Shown: in pieces, positions 18,947 through 28,383 of the stretch
Numbering within the stretch: position 1 is the stretch's first letter
How the letters are laid out: the number at the start of each line of letters is the position of its first letter
NCBI GenBank assembly: GCA_001661245.1
Contig: KV454013.1
Span: forward strand, 130,163-194,162
Origin: Pachysolen tannophilus NRRL Y-2460
Taxonomy: Eukaryota > Ascomycota > Pichiomycetes > Alaninales > Pachysolenaceae
Direction: 5' to 3'
Length of the DNA: 64,000 nt
The notes under the pieces: generated by a model
What the model was told of the DNA's origin: nothing
Databases searched by the model: none
The model's input: the letters and a program-made list of their open reading frames with translations, nothing else
Position numbers and translations under genes: made by a program

Positions 18947-20205
18947 TAACGAATAGTTTTTTTTTTTTTTTATTCTTTTTGTATTTATAGTATTTATATT
19001 AAAACTGCAGTGAGTATTTTTACTTTTTTTTTTTTCTTTTTTATTATTATTTGGCTTTTTTTCTTTTCATTTTTACTGATGAGGTTTACGAGGTTACGCT
19101 TTGCTATTTTCCATTTTTTTTTTTTTACTATTTACAAGTCATTTCATCATGCATCTTTTTCTAAATGTCATTATTGTTATTTATTTACTATTAATAAAAG
19201 TTTTTTTTAAAAAAAGAGATGGCTCTATGGGGTTTCAATTTCCAAAAAAACAAAAAAACAAAAAAAATTATTGTAGCTTGCTGGGTTGATTAACTGGTGT
19301 CATTTTGAACAGATATCTGATTGTTTGTTGCAAAAATTTTCAATATATTAAAGTTTTCGTTAGGCGCAAACTTTTACCATGTTTAAAATAAAGCGGTTAC
19401 AATGTACTTACTTAACTTACGTTAATACTAATTTTGCTTTTTTTAAAAAAAAAAAAAAAATCAAAACCTTTAAACATCAAAATGTATACATCAAATTAAC
19501 TTTGTCATAGAGTTGAGCAAAGAAAAAAAAATTCCCATGAATACTTTCTTATGAATTTGCTTTCTTTTTTTTTTGGCTTGGGTTAATTGAAATCATGAGA
19601 GATGGTGAGGAGAACACAGAAGCTCCTGCCGCTTTAGAATGCAACATTATGCATGGAAAATGTGTACATGCACGCAGTCACACACAAATACCCACGCATC
19701 ATCACGCATCATCACGCATCCTGAAGCGTAATTACGCATAACTACGCGTATAACTCTATACTGTAATTAGCGAAGGGCGTGACATGTTTAGGCGGATAGG
19801 AGAGTAATTACTTAGGAGTAATTACTTATTATTATAATAAGAGTACACAAAATATTAAAATAAAAATAATCCGAATGAATATTTTTTTATTAGAAAGCTC
19901 TGTTCAAATTTAAATAATTAGCATAAATAAGTATGTAGGGTCTGATCTATATGGGTGAATAATTATTTAAAAAAAAAAAAAGTAGGGTTGTTATTCTTTT
20001 CTTGATAGATCAAGTTTACAAATTGTTGTAAGTTGCTACAGAGTTGAGACTTAATCTCTGAAAAAATTATTATATGTAAACTTTAATAATTAAAGGTTAA
20101 TGGTAAATGCTAAAGGGGTGGGTAAAAGAAAAAACACACTTGAATCTTTTATCTTTTATCACACCACGAGATAAATAAATGAATAAATATCTTAAAAAAA
20201 TTATA
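18947..20205. other. Convergent gap, REG1-like gene / SLD7, with a repeat and palindrome cluster
   Basis: This 1.26-kb gap lies between two 3' ends, so neither gene needs it as a promoter. The first half is T-rich. From about 19600 to 19830 it is noticeably less AT-rich and holds ordered short repeats and palindromes, described separately. Short frames at 19010-19289 are poly-Phe type and not called. Confidence 0.55.
19691..19826. repeat. Tandem 10-bp units followed by four palindromes
   Basis: Three tandem units of the form nnCACGCATC lie at 19691-19720 (the last two are ATCACGCATC). They are followed by the perfect 12-bp palindrome GCGTAATTACGC at 19726-19737, TACGCGTA at 19743-19750 (contains an ACGCGT), and two copies of the palindrome AGTAATTACT at 19803-19812 and 19817-19826. 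The function is unknown. Confidence 0.7.
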
Positions 20206-21204
20206 TTATTCAAATATATTTAATAATTTTTCCACTGTATCTTGAATTTGTTCTATTTGTATATCCTGGTTGGTTTGTAATTTTTTCCTAAATGAGAATA
20301 GAGTACATTTATAAGTATTATAGAATAAATCTTTATAATCTATATTATTATTTGTTATTCCACGTAATCTTAATTCACTTAATATAATATTTTGTAAATT
20401 TTTTTTAAAACTTGGTAAATCTATTTTTTTCAAATTAAAACTTTTATTTTTAGATTCAATTTGATTATTTTGTTTTTGTTGTTTTTGAATTGATTCAAAT
20501 GAATCATCTAGAGATTTTGCAGATGAAGTTGAAGTTGTTGTTAAAACCAGTTTTTTCTTTTTTTTCTCCAAGAATTTATCCAATGGATCAATAATCTTTA
20601 TATTGATATCATTTTCAATAAATATACATGAATCAAGTGGTTGTTGTTGATGATGATTTTTTTTAATATTTTTTAATTTTTTTTTCAAAAAATTTGTTAA
20701 ATATAATGGTAATGCTTGAATTTTAATTTTATTTTCATGATATCGTACCATAAATAATAAATAAAAATCATTTTTATCAATTTCATCATTTAAAATTTCA
20801 AAATTTTTTTCTTTATTAAAATTTTCATTATCAATTTTTTCAATTGTAGTTATGCATTTAGATAATAAACCAATCTTACCATAATATCTTTTATTATTAT
20901 TATCAATATCACTTAATTTAACAATTTTTTTGAAAAAATCCAAAGTTTTTTCATTCTCAGTAAACACATCAAATGGTTTACTTAATACAAAATAAATAGG
21001 AATTGAACTAATTTCAATAAATGATTCTATTTGAAATATAGAAATAGATTGGAAAAATTTCGATAATGAATTTATTGATTTTATAGAAACCGTTGATTTA
21101 TCCTTAAACAATTGCACATCATCAACATTATCAAACCCTGAAAGCAACCCCAACCCACTCCCATTAACTAAAGATACACTGCTAACATACTCATACCCAC
21201 TCAT
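20206..21204 (-). CDS. SLD7: Sld7-like DNA replication initiation protein
   Basis: Sld7 binds Sld3 and helps load Cdc45 at replication origins under CDK control. This 332-residue protein is longer than the S. cerevisiae one (about 257). The middle is Lys/Asn/Gln-rich low complexity (residues about 190-265). The C-terminal 75 residues (LPSFKKNLQNIILSELRLRG ... DYKDLFYNTYKCTLFSFRKKL) look like the helical dimerisation domain of Sld7, with the LRLRG and YKxLxxxTYK pattern. Sequence evidence alone is modest, but the gene is divergently paired with the CK2 alpha gene exactly as YOR060C (SLD7) is with YOR061W (CKA2). I rate the combination as a good assignment. Confidence 0.68.
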   Translation of the reverse strand: MSGYEYVSSVSLVNGSGLGLLSGFDNVDDVQLFKDKSTVSIKSINSLSKFFQSISIFQIESFIEISSIPIYFVLSKPFDVFTENEKTLDFFKKIVKLSDIDNNNKRYYGKIGLLSKCITTIEKIDNENFNKEKNFEILNDEIDKNDFYLLFMVRYHENKIKIQALPLYLTNFLKKKLKNIKKNHHQQQPLDSCIFIENDINIKIIDPLDKFLEKKKKKLVLTTTSTSSAKSLDDSFESIQKQQKQNNQIESKNKSFNLKKIDLPSFKKNLQNIILSELRLRGITNNNIDYKDLFYNTYKCTLFSFRKKLQTNQDIQIEQIQDTVEKLLNIFE

Positions 21205-21332
21205 GGTCTCATCTCAGAAATCATAAATTAAAACAATTCTAATATGAAATCTTACTCATTTTCATTTATTTCAGTTAAATTGAACTAAACTTGGTCGTGA
21301 GCGCCAGATCAAATTTGATCAAAAATTTTTTT

Positions 21333-21382
<50 letters not shown>

Positions 21383-21522
21383 GGTGTTTGTGCAAGAGCG
21401 GTTAAGATATTGGAAAGAAAGATAATAAAATAATAAATTTGATTAAAATAAATCTTTTCTTTATCTGTTGTTGGTGTGAAGTGTTTTTTTTTTGTTGTTC
21501 AAAGATAGTTGGTAGTATTGTG

Positions 21523-21556
<34 letters not shown>

Positions 21557-21855
21557 AAGAAAGAGTTAATAGGAAAAAATCTGGTTTATTTTAATAGATT
21601 TGTTTCAAGGTGATTTTATTAAGTAATAAAAATAATATTTTTTCATTGATAAGGAAATTTACTTGTTAACACAAAAGATTTTGGTATTGAAAAAAAAATA
21701 TACAAGAGAATTTATTTATATATTGTGTGGGGATAAGAAGAAAAATAATCAAGTTTGGATTTGTTATTTTTAAAGATAGATTGGAATTCGATAATTGAAA
21801 TTTTGTTGGGGGGTTTTTTTTTAATTGATTAATAATAATAATTATAATAATAATA
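21205..21855. promoter_or_regulatory. Divergent promoter region, SLD7 / CKA2
   Basis: A 651-bp gap between two 5' ends. It contains a 36-nt A run at 21343-21378, preceded by T runs, and a 15-unit (AT)n run at about 21525-21554. Long poly(dA:dT) tracts in divergent yeast promoters usually exclude nucleosomes. I see no clear factor site. Confidence 0.6.
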
Positions 21856-22857
21856 ATGTCGTCAGTTAGAAGTTCAGATAAAAATGTTTACTCTATTTCT
21901 AGAGTTTATGCTGATGCAAATGAAATTAGACCAAGGGAATATTGGGATTATGAAAATTATACAATACATTGGGGGAATATTTCTGATTATGAGATTCTTT
22001 CTAAGATTGGTAGAGGTAAATATTCAGAAGTTTTCACTGGAGTTAATATTTTAAATAATAAAGAATGTGTTATTAAAGTTTTAAAACCTGTTAAATTTAA
22101 AAAAATTTATAGAGAAATTAAAATTTTAAAAAATTTAACTGGAGGACCAAGTATTATAAAATTATATGATTTAATTCAAGATCAAAATTCAAAAATTCCA
22201 GCATTAATTTTTGAAAAAGTCAATAATATTGATTTTAGAGTTTTATATCCAAAATTTACAACAGAAGATATTAAATTTTATTTTACTCAATTACTTTCAG
22301 CATTAGATTATTCACATTCAATGGGAATTATACATAGAGATGTTAAACCTCAAAATATAATGATTGATCCAAAGACAAGAACTTTAAAATTAATTGATTG
22401 GGGTTTAGCTGAATTTTATCATCCAGGTGTGGATTTTAATGTTAGAGTTGCTTCAAGGTATCATAAAGGACCAGAATTATTGATTGGTCTTCAACAATAT
22501 GATTATTCATTAGATTTATGGTCAGTTGGTGCTATGATTGCTGCAATAATATTGAAAAAAGAACCATTTTTCAGAGGAGATTCAAATAATGATCAATTAG
22601 TTAAAATTGCTAAAGTATTAGGAACAGAAGATTTAATGAAATATTGTCAAAAATATAATATTCAATTAAGTTCTGAATATGATGATATCTTGGGTAATTA
22701 TCCAAGAAAACCTTGGAATGCATTCATTAATGATAGTAACAGAGCATTAGCAAGTAATCCAAAGGCTATTGATTTAATTGATAAATTAGTAAGATATGAT
22801 CATCAGGAAAGATTAACAGCAAAAGAAGCAATGGATCATGAATTTTTTAAAGATTAA
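21856..22857 (+). CDS. CKA2: Casein kinase 2 catalytic subunit alpha
   Basis: CK2 alpha is a constitutively active Ser/Thr kinase that phosphorylates acidic sites in many nuclear and cytoplasmic proteins. The 333-residue protein is all kinase domain, close to the S. cerevisiae length of about 339. Visible landmarks are the glycine loop [10 protein letters not shown] (residues about 51-60), the basic cluster [23 protein letters not shown] near residue 160, the CK2-specific DWG in place of DFG near residue 181, and [12 protein letters not shown]. Fungal CK2 usually has His where this protein has Gln in KPQN, a small departure. I use CKA2 because the gene diverges from SLD7 as in S. cerevisiae; by sequence it could represent both yeast paralogues. 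Confidence 0.95.
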   Translation: MSSVRSSDKNVYSISRVYADANEIRPREYWDYENYTIHWGNISDYEILSKIGRGKYSEVFTGVNILNNKECVIKVLKPVKFKKIYREIKILKNLTGGPSIIKLYDLIQDQNSKIPALIFEKVNNIDFRVLYPKFTTEDIKFYFTQLLSALDYSHSMGIIHRDVKPQNIMIDPKTRTLKLIDWGLAEFYHPGVDFNVRVASRYHKGPELLIGLQQYDYSLDLWSVGAMIAAIILKKEPFFRGDSNNDQLVKIAKVLGTEDLMKYCQKYNIQLSSEYDDILGNYPRKPWNAFINDSNRALASNPKAIDLIDKLVRYDHQERLTAKEAMDHEFFKD

Positions 22858-23439
22858 AAACAATAATGTTTTTAACACCCAACAAGCTCAATTACTTACT
22901 TACCTCTCATTTTTTTTTTTTTTTTATTCTTATTTAATCTTTTTATCTTCTTCTCTTGAAAAAAATATTCTTCATCTTTATTTGCTTGTTGTATAATTAT
23001 GTATTTATCTTCTGACATGCCTATTTTTTTTTTTTTTATTCTTTTTTATTATTATTTTCATTTTTCAATTTCCTCTTTCTTAATTATTTACTATGGTTTG
23101 AGCTTTTTCTTTATTTTTTCATTTTTAATTACTTGTTTTCAAGCATTTTCCTCTTGAAGTTTCTTCTATCCTTTTCTTATTTTTTGCTTTTCATCTTTTA
23201 TCGATGCATAGATAGATATATATTTCGTCATAAACCAATAAGAGTGTATTGGGAACTTTATCTAATTTATTATGTTCGTTGTAAAAATGAAGCGATTTGT
23301 CGTTTACACTTTAATCATTGAATTAAGCCGACGAACATAGTTTTAATATTTATATTTGAAAACTATTAATATTACCAATTATCAATATAATCAGATTTTT
23401 TATTTTGAATCAATATCTTCTTATCTGGTATTAGATGTT
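22858..23439. other. Gap between CKA2 and the RING/TRAF gene
   Basis: A 580-bp T-rich stretch with repeated 10-13 nt T runs, serving as the CKA2 3' region and the promoter of the next gene. The short frame at 23133-23321 is AT-driven and not called. Confidence 0.55.
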
Positions 23440-25011
23440 ATGATCATGTCAGCAAATGACAGTTTTACTGAAATATCGGAGTTGACGGACTCAATAAATT
23501 TAAATGTGTCGCTTTTAACAAATGATAATAATGATGATAATGATAATGAACCAAGTCCATCTGTTAAACAGCTGGAACTTGATGAAGATGAGGGAATAGA
23601 AGATGGTTATGATTATATTGAAGAGTGGAGTTTAAATTCTTCTAAACTGTTAGATTTAACTGTGTTATCCTATATTGACCGGTTTGAACATTTAAACTGT
23701 CCCGTATGTCAACTACCATTTTTAGATCCTTATACAACAAAATGCGGTCATACTTTTTGTAAAGAATGTATAAAAGAGTGTTTAGGTTCAACCAATTCTA
23801 GGTGTCCATTGGATAGAACAACACTAGATCCTTTCAATGTGAATGATTTATTTCAACTGCCAATAATTATTAAAAATTTAACTGATGAATTAAAAGTTAA
23901 ATGTTTAAATGATAAAAGAGGTTGTAATTGGATTGGATCTAGATGGGAAGTTAAAACCCATTTGAATAACGAATGTGAATTTACAAGGTTTAAATGTAAT
24001 GGTAAAGTTAATAATAATAATAATAATGAAAGTGGAAATGATAAAGTCATATGTGGGAAATTAACGGAGAAAAGATTTTTAGTTAATAATAATAATAATG
24101 ATGATGATGATGATGATGATGATGAATGTATTCATAAATTATATCCTTGTCCTAATGATTGTGGCTTTCAAATTACCAAGATAACTGAGCAGAGACATTT
24201 GGATAATGAATGTGAACAAAATTTTAAAACTTGTGGTGGATGTCATTTAAAATTCCCATCAAAAGATTTTATAAAACATGAAGAGTTTTGTGAGAAATTT
24301 TATATCAAATGTAATGGTCATAAATATGGTTGTGATTGGAAAGGTGATAGATCAAGGTATGAAACAATTCATGAACCTAGTTGTAATTTCTTAAAACTAG
24401 CTCCATATTTCGAAAAACAAGAGTCAGATATAAAATCAACTAAAGATGAAAATAAACTATTAAAATCTCAAATATCTTCGATATTAGATTCTATAGTTCA
24501 AGGGAAAGTTGCGAATTTGGGGAACAATTTAAATCTTGAAGAAATATATTCCTCATCAGCACTATCACTAGCCTTTTCTTCGTCTTCTTCTGCATACTCT
24601 TCACAGGCATTTCTCCCATCATTGTCAACTTCAACATCAATAGACGAATGTATAAAGTTATTAAATATCGAACTGGAAACTTTAAAACTGAATTTAGAAA
24701 AATTCCAAAGGCTGGAACAAAATTTCGAAAATAACTTGACTTTAATTGACAATTTCATAAACGAAAATCTAAGGATAAAGGAAGAATTAGGCGTCCAGAA
24801 AAATGTCATTAATAGTTTAAGGCAACAATTGCAATTCTTAATGATGGAAAGAAGAAGAAATAATTTTGCTACAGGGTATGGAAACGGCTATGGAAACGCA
24901 AACACAAACACAAACGGTAATCGTAGTAATACTTATAATCGTACGAGCTATAGCGATGACGAAGGAAACTTCATGGGCAACGGTGGGTTTGGTAATCAAA
25001 CGAAATTATGA
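23440..25011 (+). CDS. RING-finger / TRAF-type zinc-finger protein, putative E3 ubiquitin ligase
   Basis: The protein is about 523 residues. A C3HC4 RING lies at about residues 85-125 (CPVCQLPF ... CGHTFCKECI ... CPLD), implying E2 binding and ubiquitin ligase activity. It is followed by Cys/His modules of TRAF zinc-finger type (CLNDKRGCNWIGSR, CPNDCGFQITKI, CNGHKYGCDWKG) up to about residue 320, interrupted by Asn and Asp runs. A Ser-rich segment, a predicted coiled coil (about 400-480) and an Asn/Gly-rich tail complete it. RING-plus-TRAF-finger proteins are common in filamentous fungi and animals, but I recall no clear S. cerevisiae orthologue, so the target and pathway are unknown. ATGs at 23440 and 23446 are both possible; the upstream extension starts at TTG. 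Confidence 0.8.
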   Translation: MIMSANDSFTEISELTDSINLNVSLLTNDNNDDNDNEPSPSVKQLELDEDEGIEDGYDYIEEWSLNSSKLLDLTVLSYIDRFEHLNCPVCQLPFLDPYTTKCGHTFCKECIKECLGSTNSRCPLDRTTLDPFNVNDLFQLPIIIKNLTDELKVKCLNDKRGCNWIGSRWEVKTHLNNECEFTRFKCNGKVNNNNNNESGNDKVICGKLTEKRFLVNNNNNDDDDDDDDECIHKLYPCPNDCGFQITKITEQRHLDNECEQNFKTCGGCHLKFPSKDFIKHEEFCEKFYIKCNGHKYGCDWKGDRSRYETIHEPSCNFLKLAPYFEKQESDIKSTKDENKLLKSQISSILDSIVQGKVANLGNNLNLEEIYSSSALSLAFSSSSSAYSSQAFLPSLSTSTSIDECIKLLNIELETLKLNLEKFQRLEQNFENNLTLIDNFINENLRIKEELGVQKNVINSLRQQLQFLMMERRRNNFATGYGNGYGNANTNTNGNRSNTYNRTSYSDDEGNFMGNGGFGNQTKL

Positions 25012-25099
25012 TTTATATTTAGTTAGTTTTATATATATGTAATAAACTGGAAATTTGAAGGTAGTGTTTAAGTATGTATGTATATGTTAGAAGGTGAAA

Positions 25100-25105
25100 A
25101 CGCGT
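25100..25105. promoter_or_regulatory. MluI cell-cycle box upstream of MPS3
   Basis: A single ACGCGT lies 99 bp before the ATG at 25204, in a gap of only about 190 bp. It is in the expected place for MBF control of the SUN-domain gene. It also lies inside a possible upstream extension of that frame (ATG 25078), which argues against that extension being coding. Confidence 0.45.
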
Positions 25106-25203
25106 ATTTTCAATCTTTTAATTATTTTTATTTATTTATCAGTTATTGCGATATTGGCTTTGTAATTGGGAATAGATTCAGCTGGAAGAGGAGATTTTTG
25201 AGT

Positions 25204-27882
25204 ATGGTTGAGGCAGCAACTCATAGAAGATTAAATTCGGGTAGTAAGACCCTGCCCTATACGAGGCCAGGAACAACAAGAACAAAGGCAGTAAGACTTC
25301 CTCTTGCATCACAGCTGGAGGTTTCATCAGATGATAGTGTAAAAGATCTTCAGAGGGAACAGCAGGAATTACGGCGATTGGCATTGCAATTTGAGTGGCC
25401 CGAGGAAGATGGACTAATAGAAGACGAAGAGGATTTACAGTATTTGAATAATGAATATCAGTTGAAAAATCAGGAGTTGTTTTCCAAAAATTATATTAAG
25501 AACTTAAAGTTGAATAATAGTAATGACATTGGAATTAAGTTAAATAAGAATAAATCGCACGATGTGAACGAAGAAGATTTGTCGCAGGATCGAGATGATG
25601 AAGACGGTAGCGGGAGCAAAGAAGAAGATGATGATGATGAAGAAGAGGATGATGACAATGAGGAAGATGACGAAGGAGAAGAAAAAGAAGACGTTGATAT
25701 TGAAGATGATGGTGGTAAAGAAGAAGGAAAGGAGGAAGTGGACACAGACGACGATGACTACATATATCACAAAGAAGTTGAAAATTCCCTTGACAGCGAC
25801 GATGAAAATTTGGAAGAAGAATATGAAAGCGAATTCGATGATGAAGATGAAGAAAAATTTGCAACCGGAAGAAAACTTGATAGAGATGGGACAATAGATT
25901 ACCTAAAATCAAAAGTTTTTTCATTGCAGTCACAAATAAATCCGAGCAAAATAGTCATAGGTATCATAATTACAGTAATTTTTTCATTAATTATCAAAAC
26001 TTCAATCTTGAATTTCAATAATTATAGTCAGCGTTCTATTTTAAATCCAATAGCTAATGCTAAAGCAAAAGCACAATATATCCCTGTTGAGTCATTAGTA
26101 GATATCAATTTCAAATTTAAAAATCTTCAAGATCAGTTAGCTGATATATCACTTGAACAAAATTCAATAATAAATAATAATGCTCACTTAACTGAAGTGT
26201 TAAGCGTATTACAGAAAAATTTAAATAATAAATGGGAACAAATCAATAACAATTTTCATGGAATCAGGTCTTCCATTGTCGCTAATAGTAAGCTTATGGA
26301 TCAAAAGGGTTTACTGACTGATTTCAAAAGTATAGTTGAGAAATTAAATATTTTGGAACTGAAAATGAAAAATAATGAAAAAATAGATATAAATAAAGAT
26401 AAATTTTTGAATGAAGTGTTGTACCAGATAAAAGAATTTGAAGCCAGCTTGGAAAAAACAGAAAGCAAAGTCGAAGAATTGTTTCAATTTAAAAATCAAG
26501 TCGATAAAGCTTTTGATGAGTTATCAGGTGAAATGATTAGCAAAATAACATCCAGATTACCTTATTCGATCCCAGCGATCAAAAGTAAAAATGGAGAAAT
26601 GCAACTTATACCAGAATTCCAGAATTTTTTGAAAAATATTATAAATGATTCTGTAAATGCAAAATTAAGCTCTGTTGACTTAGCTGACGCTCAAGGAAAT
26701 CGCTTCGAAATGACATGGGATGATTTTCTACTGAAAAATGGATACCAATTACATGAATATTTAGAAAATTTTGTAACCAAAGATGTCCAAATGGTTAAAA
26801 AGTCAGATTTTGAAAAAATATTGGTTGATAATTTTAAGGCAAGTAAAGATAAAATGGATAAGGAATTGAATAAATTGAGAAATTCCATTGATGAGGAATT
26901 TGTACTTCTTGATCGCAAGGTATCACGTCTGAAAGGTGTATCTCATTCTCGGGAAAGTGATTTAAGTTTATCGACCTCTGAACTATTTGTTGAGAACTTA
27001 ATTGATAAAAAATTTGATGAATTCAAGAATAATTTGTCCAATAGAAAAAATTACGCTGATCCTTATCAAGGAGCTGTTATTTTGAACCAGTTGACATCAA
27101 AACCACTTAATAAGAAATTTAGAAGAAGAACCTCAGTGATTTCAAGGGTTGCATTTGGATGGTTAGATTTTCTAAAAAGAAATCTCAGCAAAAACGGGAA
27201 CTCTAGTAATAGTTTATATGACTCAGTGATAGGAAAGTTACATTATGAAAACCAATATAATTGTCTTCTAGACAATGGTCTATATTGGACAAATGTTGCA
27301 AATGATATGCATATAGGAATAAGATTGTCTAAGCCCATAATAATCACAGAAATATTGTTTGAATATCCAAGAAGTGATAACCCAATGTTGATGTCAGCTG
27401 CTCCGAAGAAAACATCCATATATATTAAACCATCACCTTCAAACCTTTTCAAAGACTTGAAGAAATTATTTGAACCAACTTTCAATCAAGATTTTATTAA
27501 TCGTAAAATTTCTGAGTCCTACGTCAAAGTATTGGAGTTTGAATATAACATAAACGACAACCATGTATATCAATTCGTTAAATTTCCTAAAAAATTATAT
27601 GAAGATCTTGAGAATTTGAAGATAAGCGAGATATATATAGATGTGGAAAGTAATTGGGGGAATTCAAATATCACAAATTTGTATAATATCAAAGTATTTG
27701 GTGTCAATGAAGATGATATAAATTATTCAAAGATATTTTTAGGTTTAGATAAAGATGCAACTCAATCTGACGTTATGAAAGCCTTTAAGGAAAAAATTGT
27801 CGATGGAGCAACATATAAGCTCGATAAAGAAGCTACAACTGAAACTATCGAAGACGAAGTTGTGGAATTGGGCGATGATTGA
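25204..27882 (+). CDS. MPS3: SUN-domain inner nuclear membrane / spindle pole body protein Mps3
   Basis: Mps3 spans the inner nuclear membrane and is required for spindle pole body duplication, telomere tethering and nuclear migration. From the ATG at 25204 it has 892 residues, longer than S. cerevisiae Mps3 (about 680). In order there are a basic N-terminus, a very acidic Glu/Asp region (about residues 120-220), one transmembrane helix (KIVIGIIITVIFSLIIKTSI, about 250-270), a long predicted coiled coil (about 290-600), and a C-terminal SUN domain (about 650-840) with NCLLDNGLYWTN, ISEIYIDVESNWGN and LYNIKVFGV. The 25078 ATG would add 42 residues, but that stretch holds an MCB box and is less likely. 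The extra length is in the acidic and coiled-coil parts. Confidence 0.85.
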   Translation: MVEAATHRRLNSGSKTLPYTRPGTTRTKAVRLPLASQLEVSSDDSVKDLQREQQELRRLALQFEWPEEDGLIEDEEDLQYLNNEYQLKNQELFSKNYIKNLKLNNSNDIGIKLNKNKSHDVNEEDLSQDRDDEDGSGSKEEDDDDEEEDDDNEEDDEGEEKEDVDIEDDGGKEEGKEEVDTDDDDYIYHKEVENSLDSDDENLEEEYESEFDDEDEEKFATGRKLDRDGTIDYLKSKVFSLQSQINPSKIVIGIIITVIFSLIIKTSILNFNNYSQRSILNPIANAKAKAQYIPVESLVDINFKFKNLQDQLADISLEQNSIINNNAHLTEVLSVLQKNLNNKWEQINNNFHGIRSSIVANSKLMDQKGLLTDFKSIVEKLNILELKMKNNEKIDINKDKFLNEVLYQIKEFEASLEKTESKVEELFQFKNQVDKAFDELSGEMISKITSRLPYSIPAIKSKNGEMQLIPEFQNFLKNIINDSVNAKLSSVDLADAQGNRFEMTWDDFLLKNGYQLHEYLENFVTKDVQMVKKSDFEKILVDNFKASKDKMDKELNKLRNSIDEEFVLLDRKVSRLKGVSHSRESDLSLSTSELFVENLIDKKFDEFKNNLSNRKNYADPYQGAVILNQLTSKPLNKKFRRRTSVISRVAFGWLDFLKRNLSKNGNSSNSLYDSVIGKLHYENQYNCLLDNGLYWTNVANDMHIGIRLSKPIIITEILFEYPRSDNPMLMSAAPKKTSIYIKPSPSNLFKDLKKLFEPTFNQDFINRKISESYVKVLEFEYNINDNHVYQFVKFPKKLYEDLENLKISEIYIDVESNWGNSNITNLYNIKVFGVNEDDINYSKIFLGLDKDATQSDVMKAFKEKIVDGATYKLDKEATTETIEDEVVELGDD

Positions 27883-28383
27883 ATAAAGACAAAATTCGAT
27901 ACTTAATTTTTTGTGTTTTATTGTAACGTTATATTCTTCACCGCTAAAAATTATGATTCTTCAAAAGATAGCGGGAATTGCTTGAATAATCAAAATAGCT
28001 TAAATAAATAATAACTCTTTATACCTATAATATATAGTTTAGTCAAGTAATAACTAATTCAAAATTAGATTCAGCTGAATCAACTGTGGATTCTCTAATT
28101 TAGTTCGATGTAGCGTTGTACTGAGAAACTTCGGGCCGTTTTGCGAGCCTGAAAAATTTAAAAAATTCATCAGTGTTGAAAAGTATAGTTATGACTCAAG
28201 CAAACATTAACTGTTAACTTAAAAAGTAAATTAGGAAAGATTATTCAAGGTGGTCTCGGGTAATAGTATCTTCAGTTCTTCATTAGTTTGGGAAAATTCT
28301 TGGTGAAGATCAATTGGACTTAATCTTTGCAAAAAAAAAAAAAAAAAAAAAAGTTAACATATTTTCATTTTGCATGATAGGTA
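27883..28383. other. Gap between MPS3 and the mitochondrial carrier gene
   Basis: A 501-bp gap in tandem orientation. Around 28070-28150 it is less AT-rich than usual intergenic DNA here, with ATTCAGCTGAAT (a 12-bp palindrome at about 28070-28081). A run of about 22 A precedes the next gene at 28330-28351. I see no RNA gene consensus. Confidence 0.5.

Noticed and set aside
19640-19740. C/D snoRNA on the minus strand (GTGATGA as C box)
   Set aside because: No CUGA D box or terminal stem could be found at a suitable distance; the match arises from the tandem 10-mer.
21205-21260. An upstream exon for SLD7 using GTAAGA and TTTCTGAG
   Set aside because: Donor and acceptor are weak, and the existing ATG at 21204 begins a plausible protein.
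25491-25933. Several minus-strand frames opposite the acidic region of MPS3
   Set aside because: They are Ser- or His-rich mirror images of the GAA/GAT codon runs. The same applies to frames opposite the MAK21, TRF4 and TEC1 low-complexity regions.
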